Shown: in pieces, positions 34,391 to 43,240 of the stretch | Layout: the number at the start of each line of letters is the position of its first letter | Numbering within the stretch: position 1 is the stretch's first letter | Source of the DNA: JAVVEH01 sp032251435 | GTDB taxonomy: Bacteria > Verrucomicrobiota > Lentisphaeria > Oligosphaerales > MVZH01 | Length of the DNA stretch: 64,000 bases | Direction: 5' to 3' | Assembly: GCA_032251435.1 (NCBI GenBank) | Contig: JAVVEH010000011.1 | Location: forward strand, 31,550 to 95,549 | Program-made: the position numbers and the translations under genes | The notes under the pieces: generated by a model | Database searches by the model: none | Seen by the model: only the letters and a program-made list of their open reading frames with translations | Told to the model about the DNA's origin: nothing

Positions 34391-35551
34391 TTAGTCCCGA
34401 ACTCGGACACCGGCCCGGAATCGGGAAGGTGTGGTGCTGTGCCGACGGCGGAAGGCGGTGTGAAACGCGTGAAGATTGGGAAAACCGGACCGGGTGGCGA
34501 CTTCGTTTTGCGGCAGACGCGTGTCCCGCAACAATGTTTCGGCGAAATCCAGACGCTCGCTGACAATTGTCTGATGAATGGTTTTCCCGGCATGTTCCCG
34601 GAAACGGTTCTCAAGCGTCCGGCGGGAGACCGCCGCGAAGCGGAGAATGTCGGACACATCAAAATACTCGGCAATGTGGGCGCGGATGTAGCGGAGGGCG
34701 TCGGCCACAACCGGATCCGCGCAGTCCAACCGGTCAGATGAATGGCGTCTGACCAGCGATCCGGGAGAGACGCGCGTGCAATGCCGGGTCGGCGGAAGCC
34801 CCTGAAACAGCCGCTGAAGTTGACCGGCGGCGCAGGTTCCCACCTCGTAGACATTAATGGGAATGCTGGACAATTCCGGAACTAATGACCGGCACAGAAA
34901 CGGTTCGTTGTTGACACCGATCACGCTGATTTGGTCAGGGACGTTCAGCCCGAGTTGACGGCAATTCTGGATCACGGCGAGTCCATACCGGTCGTCGGAA
35001 CAGAACACCCCGGCTGGAAAGTGGCTGACATGGGCGGCCTTCAAGTCAAGCAAGGGGATCTGAAATCCCGCCAGAACGCGTTCATTGCCGCTAATGGTGT
35101 GCCCAATCGTTTGGCACTCAATATCGTGTTCCGCGAGGGTGTCCACAAACCCGCGGTTGCGCTCCTCGTTGACTGGAAAGTGAGGCTGAACGCAGTAGCA
35201 TCGCCGCAGGTTCATGGCGATAAATTCCCGAGCGGCCCGCATGCCGATCTCCCGGTTGTTAAACGTGACGGTCGGAAAGGGACAGCCCGGCAATGGCTCG
35301 GTTATGTTGACGACAGGGATCCCCAGTGACCGGTATCCCGCGATATTCTGATAAACAGGCGCGATGAGACCATCCAGGCTCAGCCCGCGCAGATGGTCAA
35401 ACGAGGTGCTTTGCCAGTCATTGACAAAAGCGATTTCCCACGGCTCAGCCGCCAACTTGAACTTGAAATCCACAACCGCGTCGACCAATTCCCGGCCAAT
35501 GGCCTTCTCATAGGATATAATGATACCAATGCGTAACGGTGCCTTGCTCAT
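34391..35551 (-). CDS. AraC/XylR-type transcriptional regulator
   Basis: 386 residues from ATG 35551 (MSKAPLRIGIIISYEKA). The N-terminal ~260 residues are a periplasmic-binding-protein-like sugar sensor (LacI/XylR type: GLSLDGLIAPVYQ, VFCSDDRYGLAVIQNCRQLGLNVPDQISVIGVNNEPFLC). The C-terminal ~100 residues are an AraC helix-turn-helix pair (VSDILRFAAVSRRTLENRFREH, then a second HTH). This architecture matches XylR, which activates sugar genes. It is divergent from the pseudopilin gene; the shared 150-bp region contains a 22-bp-spaced direct repeat that is probably its operator. Confidence 0.9.
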   Translation of the reverse strand: MSKAPLRIGIIISYEKAIGRELVDAVVDFKFKLAAEPWEIAFVNDWQSTSFDHLRGLSLDGLIAPVYQNIAGYRSLGIPVVNITEPLPGCPFPTVTFNNREIGMRAAREFIAMNLRRCYCVQPHFPVNEERNRGFVDTLAEHDIECQTIGHTISGNERVLAGFQIPLLDLKAAHVSHFPAGVFCSDDRYGLAVIQNCRQLGLNVPDQISVIGVNNEPFLCRSLVPELSSIPINVYEVGTCAAGQLQRLFQGLPPTRHCTRVSPGSLVRRHSSDRLDCADPVVADALRYIRAHIAEYFDVSDILRFAAVSRRTLENRFREHAGKTIHQTIVSERLDFAETLLRDTRLPQNEVATRSGFPNLHAFHTAFRRRHSTTPSRFRAGVRVRD

Positions 35552-35571
35552 GGAGCTTAATCTAACCAATC

Positions 35572-35607
35572 TGCGTTTTTTTACAATTATGTTTGCGTAA
35601 ATTTACA
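35572..35607 (+). promoter_or_regulatory. 22-bp-spaced direct-repeat operator
   Basis: TGCGTnnnTTTACA occurs at 35572-35585 and again at 35594-35607, exactly 22 bp (two helical turns) apart, directly in front of the AraC/XylR gene and pointing into the divergent intergenic region. AraC-family proteins bind pairs of direct half-sites with this spacing, so this is the likely autoregulatory or pseudopilin operator. Confidence 0.6.
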
Positions 35608-35698
35608 GTTTTTTTTTCTTGTATACCGCTAGCCTCAAAGCTAGACTGTAATCGTATTCAGCATCCAAAGGCGCGTATTTATCGGCGGCCAAACGGCA

Positions 35699-36892
35699 AT
35701 GTTTCAAAATTCCACATTCTTTTACAGATGCGGCAAGCAAGGGGGCGGGGAAATCGCCTTGACCGAGCCGTTGGTGGCGACACCCGCCATTTTGTCGCGG
35801 CGCAGCGCGTCCGCGGATGTCGAATGTCGGATTCCGGATTTTGGATTCGCACAGAAAACCCGCTCCGAAAAGGAAGAAACTGAAGCCCGACAAGGTGCGA
35901 GACAAGGTTTAGTTTCAGGAGAGCGACCGTCCGGGGTCGTAAACTTCCCGCTCCGAACAAGACGAAACTTCCGAATCTTAAGAAAGATCCAAAGCACCTC
36001 TCTTTCGACATTCGTTATTCCCTGTTCATCTGTTCATCATTCCCAAGTTTCAAGAGAGCGTTCGAGAGTGTTTACACTCATCGAACTTCTGGTGGCGAAG
36101 CCCGCCATAGCCAGGAGGATGGGCGTCCGCCCGACAAAGGCGACGGCGAGAGCAACTCAGGCAGCGTTTACACTGATCGAGTTGCTCGTGGTCATCGCCA
36201 TCATCGGGATTCTAGCTTCCTTGATGTTGCCAGCGCTTCAGCGGGCCCAAGAGTCAGGACGCCGGGCGCTTTGTATGTCAAATATCCGTCAGCAAGTGAT
36301 CGCGCACGCCAATTTCGCCGACGACTATAACAGTAAAATTCCCCTGCAATACGGCACAGATCAAATGCGCAACAGCTCCTATTTCAATCATTTAAGCAGG
36401 CTGAACAATTTTGGCTGCCTGTGGAGCGCGGGGTATCTTGAGGACGAGCAAATTCTGGTCTGTCCCTCCTACACCTACACCGGTTCAGGGAATATTATAG
36501 GCCTGACGATTAGCTTTGAGGATGCGGAGCCCCTGCAATATCCGGACTCGGCTTCATCAGTTTATAGTTCGCGGCCGATTACCAAAATGCCTTGGGATTT
36601 GAATAACTACCCCATTGACGCCCACCTCGTGCCGATCGGCAACTATGGGAGCAAGGCGATTATCTGTGAACGTCTCTATTCTTTCTGGGGTGGGGGAAAC
36701 CCGTTTCACCTGGGCGAAGGCGTGATGGCGGGCTACGGCGACGGCCATGCCACCTTTGTCGAAGACATGAGCGGGGATCGCTTTACCAACAATTTGATCG
36801 TCCGTCGTGAAAATATCGATTATTTCCGCGACACAGACGGGGACGGACATCCGGAGTCGGGCGCCTGGCATGAAATCGACCGGGGGAACTGA
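35699..36892 (+). CDS. type II pseudopilin-like protein with repeated, nested signal motif
   Basis: A 397-codon open frame. The mature part starts at residue 157 with FTLIELLVVIAIIGILASLM, a class III prepilin signal and helix, after a charged segment ending Gln-Ala-Ala. The C-terminal part (CMSNIRQQ...GYGDGHATF near 345) is the H-x9-DG type common in PVC pseudopilins. Two further copies of the motif lie upstream in the same frame: residues 125-132 (FTLIELLV then AKPAIARR) and, degenerate, 19-31 (IALTEPLVATPAI). They are 106 and 32 codons apart. The true start is uncertain: ATG 35699, GTG 36068 or ATG 36119. It is divergent from an AraC/XylR regulator and 62 bp before the PEP-CTERM protein gene. 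It is expected to be processed by a prepilin peptidase and assembled at the inner membrane. Confidence 0.75.
   Translation: MFQNSTFFYRCGKQGGGEIALTEPLVATPAILSRRSASADVECRIPDFGFAQKTRSEKEETEARQGARQGLVSGERPSGVVNFPLRTRRNFRILRKIQSTSLSTFVIPCSSVHHSQVSRERSRVFTLIELLVAKPAIARRMGVRPTKATARATQAAFTLIELLVVIAIIGILASLMLPALQRAQESGRRALCMSNIRQQVIAHANFADDYNSKIPLQYGTDQMRNSSYFNHLSRLNNFGCLWSAGYLEDEQILVCPSYTYTGSGNIIGLTISFEDAEPLQYPDSASSVYSSRPITKMPWDLNNYPIDAHLVPIGNYGSKAIICERLYSFWGGGNPFHLGEGVMAGYGDGHATFVEDMSGDRFTNNLIVRRENIDYFRDTDGDGHPESGAWHEIDRGN
35753..36191 (+). repeat. three nested copies of the prepilin signal motif (insertion footprint)
   Basis: Copy 1 at 35753, copy 2 at 36071 and copy 3 at 36167, each encoding F-T-L-I-E-L-L-V or a decayed form. 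After copies 1 and 2 the text continues identically (GTGGCGA, two variable bases, then CCCGCCAT), then diverges. The distances are 318 and 96 bp, both multiples of 3. This pattern is expected if an element that begins with GCGAxxCCCGCCAT inserted twice into the motif, duplicating the target. Confidence 0.7.
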
Positions 36893-36954
36893 CGGCTGAA
36901 ACGGACGAAATAGACCTTACCTTTCGTAGCAAAACCGCAAGCGAGGATAGACCA

Positions 36955-39900
36955 ATGAAAATGACGCAATTGACATCATCGAACCTCTTTTTCGGAAAAC
37001 ACCTGCCGTTTCCGAGTATGGCGGCCCAATGGCTGGCGGTTTTTGCGGTTGTATTTATGCTACCTGCGCTCCTCCCCGCTTCGGCGGCTCTGATCAGCCA
37101 GGACACGGACAGTGGAACAGGCACTGATTGGAACACCGCGAGTCTCTGGAATCCGGATGGAACCCCAACCGCTGGTAACGACTACGAATCGACGGGATTC
37201 ACATTACGCACACAATCATGGACCACCTCTTCTACCTTTGGTGGCGACTCCCTCACCATGAATGCCGGGTCGACCCTATCCCTCAGGCACTATGAGGGTG
37301 CCGCATACAAATCCACCATCTCCCAGCTCACACTTAATGGCGGCACGATCGGCGCCCACTTGGCTTCGAATACCAACCAGCAGTACCTGGAGGGCAATAT
37401 CACTGTCGCGGCCGCCTCCCAAGTCACACTGAACGGCCTCAACAACCGCCGCATACGATTCCAAAGCGGCACGCTCGACGGCAGCGGCAGCCTCACGATC
37501 ACTGGAGCTGACAGCAGTAGCGATATTCTGTATCTTTACCAGATGAATCCCGCGGCAACCCATACCGGAGACATCATTATCGATGGTGGGCACGTGATAC
37601 TCGCGGATGACGACGAAATCGGCGATATGGCAGCCGTTCAGGTCAACGCCGGCAGCTGGTTTCAGACCCGCGGGCACGAGGCGTTCGGCGGTATCAGGAG
37701 CGACGGCGAATGGATTCTCTATGCGGACAAGGACATTACACTCAAACCCCAGGCGGATCAATCGTTCTCCGGCACCATCACTGAAGCATTCCAAACGCTC
37801 ACCATCGACGGCACCGCCAAACAAACCTTCAACGGTGTTACGATGAGCACGACCGGCAATCTGAACGTTGACAATGGCACGCTGGCCATTGGCGGTGCTG
37901 GCACAACCACTGTCGGAACTGATCTTAACGTCGGTTTCGACACTGGTGACAATGGGACATTGGCCATTTCCGGCGGCACCACCACCGTCACCGGCGACAT
38001 CCGCTTGGGAGAGGATGGCACCGGTACCATTACCCAGACCGGCGGCACGCTTAGTGCTGATAGACTCGTGGCCGCCCGCAATCCCACTGGCAGCGCCCAG
38101 TACACCCTCAGCGATGGCAATCTCAATGTCAATAATCTGTGGGTGGCTTTCGATGGCCCGGGCACATTTACCCAGACCGGCGGCACCGCCACCGTCGGTG
38201 ACGTCCTGCTGACCAGTGACAACGCGTCCTTCCCCAATGGCGTTGCTGCTCTCAACCTCAATGGCGGAACCTTCATCGCCAACTCGCTTGGGCTGGGTGA
38301 AGGAACCGGCACTGTAGACATGAACGGAGGAACTCTTAAGGCCGGCGCGACCTTCGCGACCCCGGTTGATATCACACTAAACGCTTCCGGTGGCGGTGCC
38401 TTCGACACCAACGGCAACACGCTGACACTCAATGGAGCAATCAATGGGGATGGCGACCTCCAGAAAATCGGTGCCGGCACGCTTGTCCTCAGCGGTGGCG
38501 GCACCATGTCGGGCGACCTGACCGTCGCCGGCGGCACCGTCCAGCTCGGCGCGGATAACGGTGTCTCCACCAGTGCTGGACTCGATATTTATGGAGGAGC
38601 CGCCGCCACGCGCGTCCTCGATCTCAACGGCTATGATCAAACCCTGTCCCGGTTCGGCTTCTCCGCGGTGAATAGCGACGGCAACCTCACCATCACCGGC
38701 GGGGCCGACAGCACGCTCACCATCAACGCCACCGAGAACACCTTGCTCGGCCAGAGCGGCACTTCGACCAACCCGATCACCCCAGCCCGTACGTTCCTTG
38801 CCGACATGGCCGGCCTGGGTGGATTCGTCTGGAACGGCGGTTCTGACTACTACTTCGAAGTCGGCCCGCGGGGCTCCAACCGACCCTTTGGAGAATACGA
38901 TCCCGGCACCGCCACCGTTTTGCTCGCCGACAACAACACCATCACCGGAACCCAAATCAGGGTCGGCGCAAACGGGATGAACAACCACGGCGGAACCTCG
39001 GTTCTCCGCTTGGGCGAGACCAACGCGCTCAATGCCGACACCATCAACATCGGCGCCAGCAGTCGCTCCAACGCCACCCTCAACTTCCGCGATGGCCTCA
39101 CCGCCACCCCCACCGTCACCATCCGCGGCACGGACGGCACCTCCGCCGTCACCTTATGGGATGTGGGCCGGGTGGCCGCCGTCTCCAGCCCGACCACTTG
39201 GACATCGACCGTTGACTTGTCGGCCGGCGAAATCGACGCCCTTGTCACCAGCCTGCGCATCGGCCGCGCCGACACCGGTGGCTCAACCAACCGTGGAGGC
39301 ATTCTGAACGCCACCTTCATCATGGGCAAGGGCACGCTTGATGTCGGCACCTTGCTCATCGGCCAATATGCGGGCGGCGGCTCGCTGGGAAATAATTATG
39401 CTGGAAATGGCACGTTCACCCTCAGCGATGCCGCCGGTACCGTGAAGGCGGAAACCATCATCCTCGCCGACAATACCGGCACGGCCACCAGCGGCGGCAC
39501 ACGAGCCAGCACCAGCGGAACCTTCAATCTGGATGCCGGAACCTTGGAAGTCAAAAGCATCGGCAAGGGCGCGGATACCGGCAACGCCGGCAGCGTGACC
39601 CGCGCATTCAACTTCACCAGCGGCACCATCCGCAACTACGCCGGCTCCGATCTAACCATCGCCGATGTCCCGATCAATCTTACCGGCGGCGGCACCCGCG
39701 CTTTCGATGCCACCGCCGACCAGACCATCACTGTGGCCGCCACCTCCGTGATCAGCGGTACTGGCCAGGGCTTCACCAAGACCGGTGACGGCACCCTGAT
39801 CCTCGCCGGCGCCAACACCTACACGGGTGGAACCACAGTTAATGGCGGCATATTGATTTCCGCTGTTGACGGGGGAGGATTGGGGGCTGCTGTGGATTCC

Positions 39901-41703
39901 AATGTCGTCACCATCAACAACGGCGGCATTCTGAAAGGGACGGCGAACAACTGGTTTGCAAGTGCCAACGAAGATGATCCTGCCACCATGCCATCACTGG
40001 TCATCAACCAAGGGGGTGTCGTACAGAGCAACGGCCGGGTCACCTCCCTCGGCAATCTGACCCTTAACGGTGGGACCCTCGAGTCCAACGGCGGCTGGAC
40101 CGGGAGTTGGTACACGACTTATTATCTCAAAGGCGATGTGACCGTCGGCGGGACTGCAGCCTCGTCTATAATCAGCACTACCGGCACTGCCATCACCAAT
40201 CAGATCCGACTCTCCCCGGGTGGCGAGCGCATCTTCACCGTCGCCGATGTCACCGGTGACGCGAGCACCGACCTCAGTGTCGGCACCGTGCTGACCGATG
40301 CCTATGACGGCTCCCCATCCAGTCTCGTCAAGGCGGGTGACGGCACGATGACCCTTTCCGCGAACAACACCTATACCGGCGGAACCACAATTAACGGCGG
40401 AATCCTGCGGATGGAAACGGCCAATGCGTTGCCAACTTCCCAGGCCGTCACTCTGGCGGATGTTTCCGGGGCGACCCTGGATCTGAATGGTCACAACCAG
40501 ACAATTAGTTCACTTTCCGGGAGCGGAACCAATGGCGGCAACGTTTCGCTTGGATCCGCTACGCTGACTGTCAACGGTAGTGACAGCGCGACCTACGCCG
40601 GAACAATCAGCGGAACCGGCGGAGTTGTCAAACAAGGAAGCGGCACCCAGACTCTCGCCGGCGACAATAGTTATTCTGGCCTGACAACTGTTCAAACAGG
40701 GGTTCTAAAGATTACCAGTGACAATGCCCTGGGGGCAACCGGTCCGGCAAGCTATACGGATGTCTCGGGACTGACGGCCACCGGCCGAGTCGAACTCGCC
40801 GGCGGGATCACCACAGGTGAGACGTTTGTTCTAAAAATGAGGAAAGACGCGGCTGTCGACAGTCCGCACCTGTCAAATATCAGTGGAAGCAATGTCATCA
40901 CCGGGATCGTCTATGGCGCCGCCGGCGGCAGCTATGTCAACATTGAATCAAAGGCGGGCAATCTTGACCTGGCTGGTGGCATGCGGTTTCTCTGGAGTGA
41001 TGGAGAACGAAGTTTTCGCCTGATGGGGGACGGCGACGGCGAAGTTTCCGGAGCCATTTTAAACGGAGATGCCACCAATCTGCATGTGATAAAAGAAGGC
41101 GCCGGCACATGGACGCTCAGTGGGAACAACACCTACACCGGTACGACGACGGTGAATGAAGGCGTGCTGGAAGTCAATGGCACACACCATAATGGCTCGG
41201 GCGGCTCCGTGGGGGCTTATACAATCGGGGCAACCGGCACGCTCTCAGGTCTGGGGGCTATTACCGCGCCGGTCACCATTGATGCCGGGGGCACACTGGC
41301 GCCCGGACAGTCTCCCGGCGGCCTGACGTTCGAGGACACCCTGACGATCAACGGCACGTTCGCAGTCGAAATTGGCCTCCACAATGACGATGCCGGCGAC
41401 AACTACGATCAGGTGATCGTGACAACTGCGAATGGTCTGACCCTTGGCGCGGGCAGCGTGCTCAACATTGCCAGATGGCAAGGAAATTGGGACAATTACC
41501 TGACCGGCACCTGGTATCCCATCCTGGGCTATGCCGGCACTATTCAGGGAAACGGCACATTCGGCTCGCTGATCGGGGTCTATGATATTGACTATGCCTA
41601 TGATATCGGGGGCGACACGTGGATCGCCATCATGGTTCCCGAACCGGCATCGCTGGCATTGCTGAGCCTAGGATTACTGTTTATCGGCCGGCGGCGACGC
41701 TGA
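36955..41703 (+). CDS. giant autotransporter-repeat protein with PEP-CTERM anchor
   Basis: 1582 residues. There is a signal peptide at the N-terminus (hydrophobic 23-44, cleavage near Ala-Ala) and then a long beta-helical region rich in Gly, Thr and Asn. At least four autotransporter-associated beta-strand repeats are clear, e.g. GDGTLILAGANTYTGGTTV (~945), GDGTMTLSANNTYTGGTT (~1130), a GSGTQTLAGDNSYSGLTT form and GAGTWTLSGNNTYTGTTT. The C-terminus is VPEP, a hydrophobic helix and RRRR, a PEP-CTERM sorting signal cut and linked by an exosortase. No beta-barrel translocator domain is present, so the name is structural only. RBS GAGGA lies 8 bp before the ATG. It is likely a surface or matrix protein. 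Confidence 0.9.
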   Translation: MKMTQLTSSNLFFGKHLPFPSMAAQWLAVFAVVFMLPALLPASAALISQDTDSGTGTDWNTASLWNPDGTPTAGNDYESTGFTLRTQSWTTSSTFGGDSLTMNAGSTLSLRHYEGAAYKSTISQLTLNGGTIGAHLASNTNQQYLEGNITVAAASQVTLNGLNNRRIRFQSGTLDGSGSLTITGADSSSDILYLYQMNPAATHTGDIIIDGGHVILADDDEIGDMAAVQVNAGSWFQTRGHEAFGGIRSDGEWILYADKDITLKPQADQSFSGTITEAFQTLTIDGTAKQTFNGVTMSTTGNLNVDNGTLAIGGAGTTTVGTDLNVGFDTGDNGTLAISGGTTTVTGDIRLGEDGTGTITQTGGTLSADRLVAARNPTGSAQYTLSDGNLNVNNLWVAFDGPGTFTQTGGTATVGDVLLTSDNASFPNGVAALNLNGGTFIANSLGLGEGTGTVDMNGGTLKAGATFATPVDITLNASGGGAFDTNGNTLTLNGAINGDGDLQKIGAGTLVLSGGGTMSGDLTVAGGTVQLGADNGVSTSAGLDIYGGAAATRVLDLNGYDQTLSRFGFSAVNSDGNLTITGGADSTLTINATENTLLGQSGTSTNPITPARTFLADMAGLGGFVWNGGSDYYFEVGPRGSNRPFGEYDPGTATVLLADNNTITGTQIRVGANGMNNHGGTSVLRLGETNALNADTINIGASSRSNATLNFRDGLTATPTVTIRGTDGTSAVTLWDVGRVAAVSSPTTWTSTVDLSAGEIDALVTSLRIGRADTGGSTNRGGILNATFIMGKGTLDVGTLLIGQYAGGGSLGNNYAGNGTFTLSDAAGTVKAETIILADNTGTATSGGTRASTSGTFNLDAGTLEVKSIGKGADTGNAGSVTRAFNFTSGTIRNYAGSDLTIADVPINLTGGGTRAFDATADQTITVAATSVISGTGQGFTKTGDGTLILAGANTYTGGTTVNGGILISAVDGGGLGAAVDSNVVTINNGGILKGTANNWFASANEDDPATMPSLVINQGGVVQSNGRVTSLGNLTLNGGTLESNGGWTGSWYTTYYLKGDVTVGGTAASSIISTTGTAITNQIRLSPGGERIFTVADVTGDASTDLSVGTVLTDAYDGSPSSLVKAGDGTMTLSANNTYTGGTTINGGILRMETANALPTSQAVTLADVSGATLDLNGHNQTISSLSGSGTNGGNVSLGSATLTVNGSDSATYAGTISGTGGVVKQGSGTQTLAGDNSYSGLTTVQTGVLKITSDNALGATGPASYTDVSGLTATGRVELAGGITTGETFVLKMRKDAAVDSPHLSNISGSNVITGIVYGAAGGSYVNIESKAGNLDLAGGMRFLWSDGERSFRLMGDGDGEVSGAILNGDATNLHVIKEGAGTWTLSGNNTYTGTTTVNEGVLEVNGTHHNGSGGSVGAYTIGATGTLSGLGAITAPVTIDAGGTLAPGQSPGGLTFEDTLTINGTFAVEIGLHNDDAGDNYDQVIVTTANGLTLGAGSVLNIARWQGNWDNYLTGTWYPILGYAGTIQGNGTFGSLIGVYDIDYAYDIGGDTWIAIMVPEPASLALLSLGLLFIGRRRR

Positions 41704-42192
41704 ACAAAAAGCTCCCAGAAGATTATATTAAGCATGTTAAAAAACCGGATTTAACTCCTGGCGCGCGTCTTCTGTCTCTGTGTCCTTTGAATTTTGGTGT
41801 CCTCGTCCCCCTTGGCACGGCGTAGCGACCCATCGGGGCTTGAAATCCCCGATCCGAACGGAATGAGACAAGCTCATTGAGCATGCAACCATTTTTGATT
41901 GAGCAATACGGATGCATCCGGGACGGATGCGCTCCATGGACCGATTTCGTCCCGAAATCAGCCATATCGACCAGTCAAAAAGCGCTGAAGTCACTTCTTG
42001 TCTCGAAGATCGTAGGGTAACTGCTCAGGCAGGGTCTCAAGCCCCAGAGGGGCGATGTGTAATAAGCCAGGGCGAACCCTGGGTTATCGCATGTCGAGGT
42101 GTCGCCCCTAAAAAGGTGCCTGAATAGTTGCGACCGCCGAAAAGCCGCGGCGCGGCAGGCAGCGATGAACGTAAAAACATTGGATAACACGT
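41704..42192. other. intergenic region with hairpins and repeat, no gene
   Basis: About 490 bp between the PEP-CTERM gene and the next secreted gene. It holds a hairpin ATCGGGG...CCCCGAT near 41832-41854, a second one around GGATGCATCC...GGATGC (41909-41929), and the two-stem repeat at 42041-42108. No frame has a credible start or family signature. Confidence 0.7.
42041..42108. repeat. intergenic double-hairpin repeat, copy B
   Basis: GCCCC-AGAGGGGC and AGCCAGGG...CCCTGGGTTAT follow the same plan as copy A at 16322. GGGGCGA (42048-42054) can also pair with TCGCCCC (42102-42108), giving a larger cruciform. Confidence 0.6.
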
Positions 42193-43239
42193 ATGAAGCA
42201 ACATTGCCGGTATTCACCTTTAGACAGTCGAACCATCATCCCGCGGCCATGGTATTTTATCGGTCTGGCGATGACCCTGTCGGTCGGCAGCCTCGCCGCT
42301 GATGACACGCCGCGTGAAGATGTTCCGTTGCGGATTGAGGATCGCTTGATCTTGACGGAAGAGGATGTGGCCGGGCTGAATCAGGATCAACTGATTGAAC
42401 TCATGGGCGCCGATTTGGCCTGGAGCCGCATCGCGGCGGCGCGGGCGCTCGCCGACCGCGGGGCCATCAGCGTGCCGGTCTTCCAGAAAGCCCTCGCGGA
42501 TGACGACTGGCGCGTGGTCCGCGCCGGATTGGACGGTCTGACAAGGGTGTTGAGCCAGGCGGCGGAAGCGGAGGACGATGGCGCGCGGAAGGCGGTGGCG
42601 GCGGTGGTTCCGGATATCAAAAAAACCTTGACAAACGACCACTATTTTGTCCGTATGGGCGCGCTTAATGTGCTGGGCAAGCTCGGAGCGGACGCGAAGG
42701 ACACCGCGGCGGATGTCTGCGGCCTGTTCACCGATGAGGATTTCATGGGTGTCGCGCCGACGGCCATCAAGACGATGGCGGCCATCGGTATCGAACATGC
42801 CGACGAAAAGGTCCTCATGGAATCCCTGGGAAAGGCTATCCGAAGCGCGGATGAACCGGTGCGGCGGGCGGCGATGGGTGTGGTGGCAAAGCTCGAAAAA
42901 GACACTCAACGCAAGCTGATACCCGACATGATCATGGCGTTGCAGACACCGATGAAAGACGGGTATACGCGGTATCACCTTCAGGCGAAAATCGCGAATT
43001 TGCTCTACGATCTGGGTGAAAAACGGGCTTTGCCGATGAGTATCGCGATTCTGTGCGAGAAAGGCTGGGGGGAAAGCCATCGGGTTGAGCAGTTTGTTCC
43101 CATATTGGAAAAATACGGCCCGGAGGCTATCAGCGCCCTGCCTTTGCTGGAAAGCTTTACAGCCAGATTCAGCAAGTATCCGAAAACAGGCCCAATGCTT
43201 GAACGCGCGATCGCCAAGATTAAAGGGGAGGAACAATAA
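42193..43239 (+). CDS. secreted HEAT-like repeat protein
   Basis: 348 residues. The N-terminal region up to about 36 ends in a hydrophobic stretch (YFIGLAMTLSVGSLAAD), an export signal. The body is built of helix pairs with HEAT-like spacing (for example SRIAAARALADRG, DWRVVRAGLDGLTRVL, YFVRMGALNVLGKLGADAKD, EPVRRAAMGVVAKLEKD). HEAT repeats bind partner proteins; no enzyme motif is visible. The stop is 1 bp before the ATG of the next gene, so the two form an operon, and the HEAT protein probably holds or escorts its large secreted neighbour. Confidence 0.82.
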   Translation: MKQHCRYSPLDSRTIIPRPWYFIGLAMTLSVGSLAADDTPREDVPLRIEDRLILTEEDVAGLNQDQLIELMGADLAWSRIAAARALADRGAISVPVFQKALADDDWRVVRAGLDGLTRVLSQAAEAEDDGARKAVAAVVPDIKKTLTNDHYFVRMGALNVLGKLGADAKDTAADVCGLFTDEDFMGVAPTAIKTMAAIGIEHADEKVLMESLGKAIRSADEPVRRAAMGVVAKLEKDTQRKLIPDMIMALQTPMKDGYTRYHLQAKIANLLYDLGEKRALPMSIAILCEKGWGESHRVEQFVPILEKYGPEAISALPLLESFTARFSKYPKTGPMLERAIAKIKGEEQ

Positions 43240-43240
43240 G

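Noticed and set aside
37758..38570. 270-codon open frame on the minus strand within the PEP-CTERM gene
   Set aside because: Ser/Pro/Val-rich low-complexity sequence produced by reading the repeat-rich gene in reverse.
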